Of a DNA stretch of 7,536 bases, positions 1-6,560 are shown piece after piece. The stretch comes from Pseudanabaena sp. CAN_BIN31 (GTDB taxonomy: Bacteria > Cyanobacteriota > Cyanobacteriia > Pseudanabaenales > Pseudanabaenaceae). Numbering within the stretch: position 1 is the stretch's first letter; every line of letters begins with the position of its first letter. The stretch lies in contig JAJAZG010000388.1 of assembly GCA_026785865.1 (NCBI GenBank), forward strand, positions 1-7,536. Reading direction: 5' to 3'. The translations under genes and the position numbers were made by a program. The notes beneath the pieces are model-generated. The model made no database searches. It was not told the DNA's origin and saw nothing but the letters and a program-made list of their open reading frames with translations.

Positions 1-3
1 TAC

Positions 4-1635
4 TTAGTGCAATTTTGCGACAGGATAATCAGTTAATAAGTTACGTTGCGTGAGTAGATCGATCGCTGTCACCAGTAACTCGCGATTTTTACTAATGCTA
101 AATAAAACTTTCAAGCGATCGCAGTCGGGTTGACCAAGCGGATCGAGGATCGCGATCGCCTGTGGCATTCCTTCGCCATTAACATCAGCTTGTAAAGGTT
201 GAAAAGTTTCTTGAGCTTTTTGGTCAAACTGCATGACAATGCGATCGCCATCAAAGCTTACTTCTGCTGCACCTGTAGGACGGTTTTCGAGTTCGCCGAT
301 AGTCAGCGCAATTTCATGCTGATCGGGTTGAGTCGCTCTCAGTAATAACTCTACAGGTCGGCGAGTGGGATAGACTTGACCGCGCCGAAATAGGGGTTGA
401 TATTTCCATTGTTCCATGGCGCGATCCCAGTAGCGAATCGCATAGGAATGGAAGAGATAATCTTGAACACTTACGCCTTGACTGAGCATCAATGCACCGT
501 GGGCGATCGCTTCAAATGGCTTGTGACTATATACCTTTCCCATTTTAAAATAATTTTCAACAAATGATCGAACTGATGGAATCAGTGTACAACCACCGAC
601 TAAGAGAATAGTTTTTAGATCACCTTTGAGAATCCCTTTATTAAAAGCACGGTTAATTAATTCATCGATCGCTGATTGAAGAACCCGATAAAAGCCTTTG
701 CGTTCTAGTAATTGGGTTAATTGCTGACTTGTATAAGTAATTTCAGTTGCCGATTGAGTAGTTATATCAAAGAAGACTTCTGAAGCTATTTCTGCTTCCG
801 AAAGTTTGATTTTAATCCGTTCCATTAACAATTTAAGAATGCCTATATTTTTTACTTCATCGCTGCCATTCACAGCTTCACGGCTTTCTAAATAGTCTTG
901 AATTAACCATTGATCGATATCTTCACCGCCGATTGTATAACCAGTTTTAGCGATCGCCTCCGCCTTGTGTTCTGTCCATTCATTGCGATTTACGCCGATC
1001 TGCTCTCCCCATTTGTCCACGTTCTCGCTTTTAGGCAAGCGCACCAACGATAAATCTAATGTGCCACCACCAAAATCAATTACCAATACCAATGCACTAG
1101 GGGCGATCGCCTCATATCCTAAAGCCGCCGCCGTCGGTTCATCAAGGATTCTAATTCGAGGAGCTTGTAAGGTTGGCAAATTCGGCGTGAATATCTCAGT
1201 ACTACAATCCTCTAGCCAACGCAAATATTTCTCATAAGCTTGCACTGGCGCAGTCAAAATTATTTCTGATGGAAATATCTGTTGCGATCGCATTTCCTTG
1301 GCAAGCTCACGCAAAAACTGATTGCCTAACCATTCAGGCGTAATTTTAATGCCATCAAGTGTCGGAATGTACTGCACCTTGGCAGCTAGCCGCCGCTTGA
1401 TTTGGTTAAATAGTCTCGGCTGGGAACGATCTCTGCCCTTATCAATAATGCGCTGACCAATTTCGACCATTTCGGCTTGAGCATTCTGCACATATAGTAG
1501 CGACGGCACAAGACAATTTAGAGGTGCAGGACGATTGAGATTATCAAAATCCAAGGTTTCAGGCTGATTCGTGGCAATATTCCATCGGGCAATTACCGTG
1601 TTGCTACTACCAAAATCGATGGCGATCGCGTTCAT
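4..1635 (-). CDS. Hsp70-family (DnaK-like) ATPase, short non-canonical form
   Basis: This is a 543-residue cytosolic protein of the Hsp70/actin ATPase superfamily, presumably an ATP-driven chaperone-like factor; its client is unknown. The nucleotide-binding domain is complete: phosphate-1 loop IDFGSSNT (residues 6-13), a probable catalytic lysine in IKRR (near 80), EPTAAALGYE (166-175, Glu166 matching DnaK Glu171), phosphate-2 loop DFGGGTLD (187-194, Thr192 matching DnaK Thr199), GGEDID (236-241) and the adenosine motif LLVGGCTLIPSVR (344-356). The region after about residue 385 does not resemble the DnaK substrate domain plus helical lid. It is about 155 residues, looks largely beta, and has no acidic EEVD-like tail. 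At 543 residues it is shorter than DnaK (about 635). It resembles the extra Hsp70-family proteins common in cyanobacteria rather than dnaK itself. No grpE or dnaJ lies beside it. It is divergent from glnN across 233 bp. The ATG at 1635 starts right at the conserved N-terminal beta strand; no strong ribosome binding site is visible. The ATPase assignment is firm, the chaperone role is inferred. Confidence 0.93.
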   Translation of the reverse strand: MNAIAIDFGSSNTVIARWNIATNQPETLDFDNLNRPAPLNCLVPSLLYVQNAQAEMVEIGQRIIDKGRDRSQPRLFNQIKRRLAAKVQYIPTLDGIKITPEWLGNQFLRELAKEMRSQQIFPSEIILTAPVQAYEKYLRWLEDCSTEIFTPNLPTLQAPRIRILDEPTAAALGYEAIAPSALVLVIDFGGGTLDLSLVRLPKSENVDKWGEQIGVNRNEWTEHKAEAIAKTGYTIGGEDIDQWLIQDYLESREAVNGSDEVKNIGILKLLMERIKIKLSEAEIASEVFFDITTQSATEITYTSQQLTQLLERKGFYRVLQSAIDELINRAFNKGILKGDLKTILLVGGCTLIPSVRSFVENYFKMGKVYSHKPFEAIAHGALMLSQGVSVQDYLFHSYAIRYWDRAMEQWKYQPLFRRGQVYPTRRPVELLLRATQPDQHEIALTIGELENRPTGAAEVSFDGDRIVMQFDQKAQETFQPLQADVNGEGMPQAIAILDPLGQPDCDRLKVLFSISKNRELLVTAIDLLTQRNLLTDYPVAKLH

Positions 1636-1675
1636 AACTTTAAAAACCCACTATAAACCCATAAGCATAACCCTT

Positions 1676-1730
1676 AAAGCCCAAAAAGCTGTAGCGCACC
1701 CTGCGCGTGCGCTACAGCTTTTTGGGCTTT
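1676..1730. repeat. Long perfect hairpin (24-bp stem, 7-nt loop), candidate dispersed repeat
   Basis: Bases 1676-1699 pair with 1707-1730 without a mismatch around the loop CCTGCGC (1700-1706). The outer stem carries AAAGCCCAAAAAGC and its complement; the inner stem is GC-rich (GTAGCGCAC). The hairpin lies 41 bp upstream of the Hsp70-family start codon and 29 bp before the predicted NtcA site of glnN. Both neighbours point away from it, so it does not sit at the end of any visible gene. That argues against a plain gene terminator and favours a dispersed palindromic repeat or an insulator between two promoters. A structure in the Hsp70 leader transcript is also possible. The pairing is seen directly; the repeat status is inferred. 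Confidence 0.8.
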
Positions 1731-1758
1731 CTTGTGCCTATCTACTTGTTATATTTTT

Positions 1759-1800
1759 GTGCGCTTTTATACCTACTAGGTGCGATCAATTCGGTATCTT
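1759..1800 (+). promoter_or_regulatory. Predicted NtcA-activated promoter of glnN
   Basis: Bases 1759-1772 read GTG-N8-TAC, one base from the NtcA consensus GTA-N8-TAC and a full match to the core GT-N10-AC. After 22 bases comes TATCTT (1795-1800), which fits the TAN3T -10 box. Placing +1 at 1807 puts -10 at -12 to -7 and the NtcA site centre at exactly -41.5, the textbook geometry of class II NtcA promoters, which lack a -35 box. The predicted leader to the glnN ATG is about 62 nt. NtcA activation of glnN under nitrogen limitation is established in cyanobacteria; this particular site is predicted from sequence alone. Confidence 0.72.
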
Positions 1801-1868
1801 TTTTAGCCATTTGATAAATATATATTGAGTATGATTGTGATAAATCAACCATAATTCCTAAAACGATC

Positions 1869-4040
1869 ATGAGCGGAAACGAGTCGCGCATTCAAGCTAT
1901 TTATCAGATCACCAATCGTGAGCCAATGCCTAAAAAAGCACCGAAGCGCTTGGAAGAGATTTGGGCAACCGATGTGTTCACTCTGAGCAAGATGCAAGAG
2001 TGTCTACCCAAAACAGTCTTTAAATCAGTCAAGAAAACAATTCAAACTGGGGAACCTCTTGATAGCTCAGTCGCTGATGCGATCGCGCTAGCAATGAAAG
2101 ATTGGGCGATTTCCAAAGGCGCACTATACTACGCTCACGTCTTTTATCCCTTGACCAACGCCACCGCCGAAAAGCATGATGGCTTTATCTCTGTCCAGAG
2201 CGACGGTTCGGCAATTTCCGAATTTGCAGGTAAGCTGCTCATCCAAGGCGAGCCTGACGGTTCTTCGTTCCCAAATGGTGGCATTCGCTCTACTTTTGAA
2301 GCACGCGGTTACACAGCATGGGATATCACCAGTCCTGCCTACATCCTCGAAACAGATAACGGCTCAACCCTCTGTATTCCTACAGTTTTCATCTCTTGGA
2401 CTGGCGAAGCCCTAGACAAGAAAACCCCATTATTGCGATCAAATGCAGCCATGAGCAAAGCTGCCACTAAAGTTTTAAAACTTTTAGGCGAAAAAGAAGT
2501 TGATCCTGTCATCTCTAGCTGTGGTGCTGAACAAGAATATTTCTTAATCGATACCAATTTTGCCAATGCTCGTCCTGACATTCTGCTCACAGGTCGTACC
2601 CTATTCGGTAAACCATCGGCTAAGGGTCAACAATTTGATGATCATTACTTTGGTGCAATCCCTGAACGTGTTCAAGTCTTTATGCAAGATGTCGAAGAGC
2701 GCCTCTACCGCCTCGGAATTCCTGCAAAGACTCGTCACAACGAAGTTGCCCCTGGTCAATTTGAAATTGCTCCAAACTTTGAAGCGGCTAACGTTGCCAC
2801 TGATCACCAGCAAATGCTGATGACGATGTTGCGTTCTACTGCCAAAAAGCATGGATTTATCTGCTTGCTTCACGAAAAACCCTTTGCAGGTATCAATGGC
2901 TCTGGTAAGCATGTTAACTGGTCAGTTGGCAACGCCACTCAAGGCAACCTGCTCGATCCTGGTGATACTCCCCACGCCAATGCTCAGTTCTTAGTTTTCT
3001 GTGGTGCAATCATTCGCGGCGTTCACAAATATGGTTCTCTTTTGCGCTCAGTCGTGGCAACTGCTGGCAACGATCACCGCCTAGGTGCAAACGAAGCGCC
3101 TCCTGCGATTATCTCCATTTATTTAGGTTCGCAGCTTGAGGATGTATTTGAACAGATTCGTCAAGGCGACCTCAAGAGTTCTACGGTCAGAGGTCATCTC
3201 AATATTGGTGTAGATACTTTACCCGTATTGCCTAAAGACCCAGGCGATCGCAACCGTACTTCGCCCTTTGCTTTCACAGGCAATCGTTTTGAGTTTCGCG
3301 CTGTCGGTTCCAATCAATCTGTGGCTGGCCCTCTAGTCGCGATGAATACGATCTTGGCGGAGTCACTCAACTGGATGGCAGAACGCCTTGAGAGCGAAAT
3401 TGCTAAGGGTTCCAAGTTAAATGAAGCCATTGGTATTGTTCTCAAAGAAGTAATCGAATTGCATGGCGCAGTCGTCTTCAATGGTAATGGCTACTCTGAA
3501 GAATGGCATAAACTTGCCGTCGAACGCGGTTTAGCCAACCTCCGCACCACTGCCGATGCTTTGCCAGTTCTCAAGGAATCTTACATCGAAGAATTGTTTG
3601 ACAAGATGGGAGTTTTATCCCCTGTTGAGCTAGCTAGCCGCTTTGAAACCTACGCCGAGCAGTACATTCTCTCGATTGAAGTCGAAGCTAAGCTCGTTGT
3701 CAGCATGGTGAAAACTTTGATTTATCCTGCGGCAACCCGTTATCTTGCTGACCTCAGCAATACTGCGCTCAGCTTAAAAGAGGTCGGCGTTGAGTTTGAT
3801 AAAGAAAGCCTCGAAAAAGTTGCTTCTCTGACGAAGTTGGCGATCGATGGAGTTAGCAAGCTCAGTGATACTATGAAGAAGCATGATTTCGCTTCTCCCG
3901 AAGAACATATGCAGTTCCTTTCTAAGACTGTGCGTCCTTTAATGGATAAAGTCCGCGAATCTGTCGATGCGTTGGAAGGTGAAGTTGCTGATGATCTTTG
4001 GCCATTGCCCACATACCAAGAAATGCTGTTTGTGAAGTAA
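1869..4040 (+). CDS. glnN: Glutamine synthetase type III (GSIII)
   Basis: This 723-residue enzyme condenses glutamate and ammonium to glutamine with ATP in the cytosol, the entry step of the GS-GOGAT pathway. The length is typical of GSIII and far above GSI (about 470). The GSIII-type N-terminus is intact: it begins MSGNESRIQAIYQITNREP, followed by the family stretch EEIWATDVFTLSKMQECLPK. Catalytic-domain motifs follow in order: EQEYF (221-225), PGQFEIAP (295-302), NGSGKHVNW (343-351), RLGANEAPP (404-412) and NRTSPFAFTGNRFEFRAVGS (462-481). The C-terminal GSIII extension runs to residue 723. No truncation or missing catalytic motif is seen. The gene has its own predicted NtcA promoter and a terminator 55 bp after the stop, so it appears monocistronic. 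No clear Shine-Dalgarno precedes the ATG, but the conserved N-terminus fixes the start. In cyanobacteria GlnN is typically induced by nitrogen starvation and can be a second GS or the only one; which applies here cannot be told from this window. Confidence 0.98.
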   Translation: MSGNESRIQAIYQITNREPMPKKAPKRLEEIWATDVFTLSKMQECLPKTVFKSVKKTIQTGEPLDSSVADAIALAMKDWAISKGALYYAHVFYPLTNATAEKHDGFISVQSDGSAISEFAGKLLIQGEPDGSSFPNGGIRSTFEARGYTAWDITSPAYILETDNGSTLCIPTVFISWTGEALDKKTPLLRSNAAMSKAATKVLKLLGEKEVDPVISSCGAEQEYFLIDTNFANARPDILLTGRTLFGKPSAKGQQFDDHYFGAIPERVQVFMQDVEERLYRLGIPAKTRHNEVAPGQFEIAPNFEAANVATDHQQMLMTMLRSTAKKHGFICLLHEKPFAGINGSGKHVNWSVGNATQGNLLDPGDTPHANAQFLVFCGAIIRGVHKYGSLLRSVVATAGNDHRLGANEAPPAIISIYLGSQLEDVFEQIRQGDLKSSTVRGHLNIGVDTLPVLPKDPGDRNRTSPFAFTGNRFEFRAVGSNQSVAGPLVAMNTILAESLNWMAERLESEIAKGSKLNEAIGIVLKEVIELHGAVVFNGNGYSEEWHKLAVERGLANLRTTADALPVLKESYIEELFDKMGVLSPVELASRFETYAEQYILSIEVEAKLVVSMVKTLIYPAATRYLADLSNTALSLKEVGVEFDKESLEKVASLTKLAIDGVSKLSDTMKKHDFASPEEHMQFLSKTVRPLMDKVRESVDALEGEVADDLWPLPTYQEMLFVK

Positions 4041-4094
4041 TTTCTTTTCTGTTACAGCGCTTTGCGATGAAACCAAATCCAATATTTTTGTAAC

Positions 4095-4137
4095 CGACAA
4101 ATAAAAAGCGACGCAATGTGCCGCTTTTTATTTGTCG
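4095..4137. terminator. Bidirectional intrinsic terminator between glnN and the gamma-CA gene
   Basis: Bases 4095-4110 pair perfectly with 4122-4137 (16 bp) around an 11-nt loop that can add two or three inner pairs. The stem holds an A5 run on the left arm and a T5 run on the right arm, so each strand ends its hairpin in a U-rich stretch. The structure lies 55 bp after the glnN stop and 5 bp from the stop codon of the convergent gene, as expected for one terminator serving both. Confidence 0.85.
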
Positions 4138-4142
4138 ATTAA

Positions 4143-4643
4143 CTATTTGGAATGCAATAGCGAAAGCTGATAATAATTCTCAGCATGAGCGATCGCCTCT
4201 TGTTGCTCTTGTTCTGACAACTCGCGCATTACCTTCGCAGGTACACCCGCCACCACCACACCCGCACGCACATCTTTCGTCACCACCGCCCCCGCGCCGA
4301 CAATACTCCCCGCGCCAATTTTCACACCTTCTAATAGGATTGCGCCCATACCGATCAGGCAGCCGCGCCCAATTTCAGCGCAATGAATCACCGCCCGATG
4401 TCCGATCGTCACATATTCACCAATTACCAAAGGCTGATCGGGATCACCATGCAAAATCGCCCCATCCTGAATATTCGTGCAGTAACCAATATCGATGCGA
4501 TTTACATCGGCTCTAATCACGACCTTGTACCAAATATTTACGCGATCGCTAAGATGCACATCGCCAATCACCACCGCGTCACTAGCAATAAAAGCAGCGC
4601 GATCACGATCGGGTGTAGGCAGTTGCGAGTAAGGAAGACGCAT
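4143..4643 (-). CDS. Gamma carbonic anhydrase family protein (hexapeptide-repeat beta-helix)
   Basis: This 166-residue cytosolic protein probably forms a trimer of left-handed parallel beta-helices with metal bound between subunits. Hexapeptide turns run from about residue 24 to 135, for example IGDVHL, IGEYVT, IGRGCL, IGMGAI, IGAGSI and VGAGAV. The family core is present: RADVN (44-48) and NIQDGAILH (57-65). His65, His82 and His87 match the three zinc ligands of gamma-class carbonic anhydrases; the 17-residue gap between the first two is the usual short-loop form. The C-terminus PAKVMRELSEQEQQEA is the typical closing helix. It is the stand-alone YrdA/PaaY-like type, not CcmM, because no RbcS-like repeats follow. 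Members may hydrate CO2, but many show little or no measured activity, so catalysis is possible rather than certain. The ATG at 4643 gives a normal N-terminus; no strong ribosome binding site is seen. It is convergent with glnN and divergent from the ABC gene. Confidence 0.93.
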   Translation of the reverse strand: MRLPYSQLPTPDRDRAAFIASDAVVIGDVHLSDRVNIWYKVVIRADVNRIDIGYCTNIQDGAILHGDPDQPLVIGEYVTIGHRAVIHCAEIGRGCLIGMGAILLEGVKIGAGSIVGAGAVVTKDVRAGVVVAGVPAKVMRELSEQEQQEAIAHAENYYQLSLLHSK

Positions 4644-4649
4644 ATTAAT

Positions 4650-4700
4650 TTAGGGATTATTATAAGAGAGCGCTTAGAGTTCTCCTATAATAATCCTTAA
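4650..4700. promoter_or_regulatory. Imperfect palindrome with opposed TATAAT boxes (putative divergent promoters)
   Basis: Bases 4654-4664 pair with 4686-4696 (11 bp perfect). A mismatch and a 4-bp inner stem follow, and the outer side extends by weaker pairs to 4650/4700. The arms place a perfect TATAAT on the plus strand at 4686-4691, facing the ABC gene, and on the minus strand at 4659-4664, facing the gamma-CA gene. A start about 7 bases after each box would give leaders of about 21 nt and 9 nt. No good -35 hexamer is seen for either. The palindrome could be an operator, a pair of back-to-back promoters or a chance AT-rich repeat. Confidence 0.45.
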
Positions 4701-4718
4701 CCTGTCAAGCCATAATTT

Positions 4719-6503
4719 ATGTCACAAGCCGCCGCCCAGACTGAAGATTTATTACTATCGGTGCGTAACTTACAGGTTACCTTTCGAGGTGATGAGGGAC
4801 TTGTCCATGCTGTCAAAAATATTTCCTTCGATCTAGCTCAAGGTCAAACCCTTGGTATCGTGGGCGAGTCTGGCTCTGGCAAATCAGCAACAGCTTTGGC
4901 AATTATGGGCTTGTTGGGTGAATCTGGCAAAATCACGAATGGGGAAGTTATATTTCGACCTAGCGGCGAGTCACCGCTTGATCTGGTGAGGGTATCACCG
5001 CGAAAAATGCTGAAATATCGGGGCGATCGCATATCGATGGTATTTCAGGAACCGATGACATCGCTCAATCCCTTGTTTACTTGCGGCTATCAGGTGATCG
5101 AGGCGATTCGATTGCATCAACAGGTTTCGCAACAGGAAGCAGAGACACGCACAATTCAGCTATTTAACGAGGTTCAATTACCCAACCCTGAGCAATTAAT
5201 CGAACGCTATCCCCACGAACTTTCGGGCGGTCAGTTGCAGCGCGTGATGATTGCGATGGCGATTTCCTGCAATCCCCAATTGATTATTGCGGACGAGCCG
5301 ACAACGGCGCTCGATGTGACTGTGCAAGCGACAATTTTGGAATTGCTCAAAGAGATTCAACGATCGCGTCAGATGTCGATGATTTTCATTACCCATGATT
5401 TAGGGATTTTAGGGACAATTGCTGATCGGGCGATCGTCATGAATCAAGGCGAAGTCGTCGAATCTGGAGATACTCAAACCATCTTCCAAACACCCCAACA
5501 TCCCTATACTAAAGGTTTAATCGCTTGTCGTCCCCAAAGCGATCGCCAGTTGCGATTATTGCCAACAGTCAGCGATTTTATGGAAATTCAAAACGGACAA
5601 ATGGTTGAGAAATCACCCAGCGACTCTCGTTATTTGGAAGTTGTACCACCTGAAGAAATTGTGGCGCGGTTAGAGGAATTGCAAAAACAAGACCCAATTC
5701 TCTCTGTCCAAAATCTTAGAATCGAGTTCCCAATTCGCAGTGTTTTAGGACTAAAAAAACGGTATCTAGTTGCCGTCAATAATATTAGTTTTAATGTTTA
5801 TCGCGGTGAAACTCTTGGCTTAGTAGGAGAGTCTGGGTGCGGTAAGACAACTACAGGTCGAGCGATTTTGGGTTTGATTAATGGAGTGATGGGTTCTGTC
5901 AAATTTGAAGGACAGGAAATCTCGCAAATTAAGGGAGAATCCCTTCAAAAATTACGCTGCGATCTCCAAGTTATATTTCAAGATCCTTATGGCTCACTCA
6001 ATCCGCGGATGAGTGTCGGCGATGCGATCGCCGAGCCATTAATCGTTCACAGCCATCAAGAACGCTTTCAACGCTATCGTCAAGCTGAAGCTAGGAAAGA
6101 GCGAGTCGCCTATTTACTAGAGCGAGTTGGCTTGACTAAAAGCGCGATGCGCCGCTATCCCCATGAGTTTTCAGGTGGTCAACGGCAGCGTATTTGTATC
6201 GCCAGAGCTTTAGTTCTCAATCCCAAATTAATCATTGCTGATGAACCTGTATCTGCGCTCGATGTATCAGTGCAAGCGCAAGTTCTTAATCTATTAAAGG
6301 AACTCCAAGCAGAATTTGGATTAACTTATATTTTCATCTCTCACGATCTTGGTGTGGTTAAATTTATGAGCGATCGCATTATGGTCATGAATAAAGGCGA
6401 AATTGTCGAACTAGACACCGCCGAAACGATCTACAACAACCCTCAACAAGCCTATACCCAAAAGCTAATCAGCGCCATTCCCAAAGCTTTGGTTATGCAA
6501 TAA
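4719..6503 (+). CDS. Fused double ATP-binding ABC transporter subunit (peptide/nickel type, DppD-DppF/GsiA-like)
   Basis: This 594-residue protein contains two complete ABC ATPase domains and would sit on the inner face of the plasma membrane, driving import of a small peptide-like or similar solute. Domain 1 (about 12-265) has Walker A GESGSGKS (49-56), Q-loop Gln110, signature LSGGQ (168-172), Walker B LIIADEP (188-194) and switch His226. Domain 2 (about 327-585) has GESGCGKT (370-377), Gln421, FSGGQ (484-488), LIIADEP (504-510) and His542. Both sites therefore look competent. Each domain ends in an oligopeptide-transporter-style tail (QHPYTKGLIA near 260-269; QQAYTQKLIS near 576-585). Domain 1 resembles DppD/OppD and domain 2 DppF/OppF, fused as in GsiA and YejF. 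No permease or binding-protein gene adjoins it, so the partner subunits and substrate are unknown. No Shine-Dalgarno is clear at the ATG; a hairpin terminator begins directly after the stop. Annotation as glutathione-specific would be overreach. Confidence 0.95.
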   Translation: MSQAAAQTEDLLLSVRNLQVTFRGDEGLVHAVKNISFDLAQGQTLGIVGESGSGKSATALAIMGLLGESGKITNGEVIFRPSGESPLDLVRVSPRKMLKYRGDRISMVFQEPMTSLNPLFTCGYQVIEAIRLHQQVSQQEAETRTIQLFNEVQLPNPEQLIERYPHELSGGQLQRVMIAMAISCNPQLIIADEPTTALDVTVQATILELLKEIQRSRQMSMIFITHDLGILGTIADRAIVMNQGEVVESGDTQTIFQTPQHPYTKGLIACRPQSDRQLRLLPTVSDFMEIQNGQMVEKSPSDSRYLEVVPPEEIVARLEELQKQDPILSVQNLRIEFPIRSVLGLKKRYLVAVNNISFNVYRGETLGLVGESGCGKTTTGRAILGLINGVMGSVKFEGQEISQIKGESLQKLRCDLQVIFQDPYGSLNPRMSVGDAIAEPLIVHSHQERFQRYRQAEARKERVAYLLERVGLTKSAMRRYPHEFSGGQRQRICIARALVLNPKLIIADEPVSALDVSVQAQVLNLLKELQAEFGLTYIFISHDLGVVKFMSDRIMVMNKGEIVELDTAETIYNNPQQAYTQKLISAIPKALVMQ

Positions 6504-6538
6504 AATATTTTGAGGATGCTTCGCATCCTCAAAATATT
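6504..6538. terminator. Hairpin terminator after the ABC ATPase gene
   Basis: Bases 6504-6519 pair with 6523-6538 in a perfect 16-bp stem with a 3-nt loop, starting one base after the TAA stop. The core GAGGATGC/GCATCCTC is flanked by a run of four T on the left arm and four A on the right arm. On the plus strand no T tract follows, so it is not a textbook rho-independent site in that direction; read on the minus strand the stem ends in a U-rich arm. It should still separate the ABC gene from the insertion sequence. A dispersed palindromic repeat is an alternative. Confidence 0.65.
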
Positions 6539-6560
6539 CCCAAAAGCAATTACTTAGTAT

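Larger units (their letters stand above)
115..6377. repeat. HIP1 octamers (GCGATCGC), at least 16 copies
   Basis: Copies of the palindrome GCGATCGC start at 115, 152, 241, 503, 950, 1103, 1284, 1622, 2079, 3244, 4189, 4542, 5023, 5539, 6024 and 6370, all inside coding regions. This is roughly one per 400 bp, far above the chance rate of one per 65 kb for a random octamer. Such density is typical of HIP1-rich cyanobacterial chromosomes. None was found after 6377. The coordinates mark the outer limits of the scattered copies, not a continuous repeat. Confidence 0.88.

Noticed and set aside
965..1237. Open frame on the plus strand opposite the Hsp70-family gene
   Set aside because: It is antisense to the conserved ATPase domain, resembles no known protein and has no separate signals.
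1571..1828. Plus-strand frame of 85 codons spanning the Hsp70-family start and the hairpin
   Set aside because: It runs through the 24-bp palindrome and opposite conserved coding sequence; the product is low-complexity and family-less, so it is a chance frame.
2176..2912. Several short frames on both strands within glnN
   Set aside because: They overlap conserved GSIII motifs in the wrong frame and look like shadows of the real gene.
4118..4700. Plus-strand frames opposite the gamma-CA gene
   Set aside because: The translated product is rich in proline and histidine, an artefact of reading the hexapeptide gene backwards; the minus-strand frame carries the conserved family motifs.
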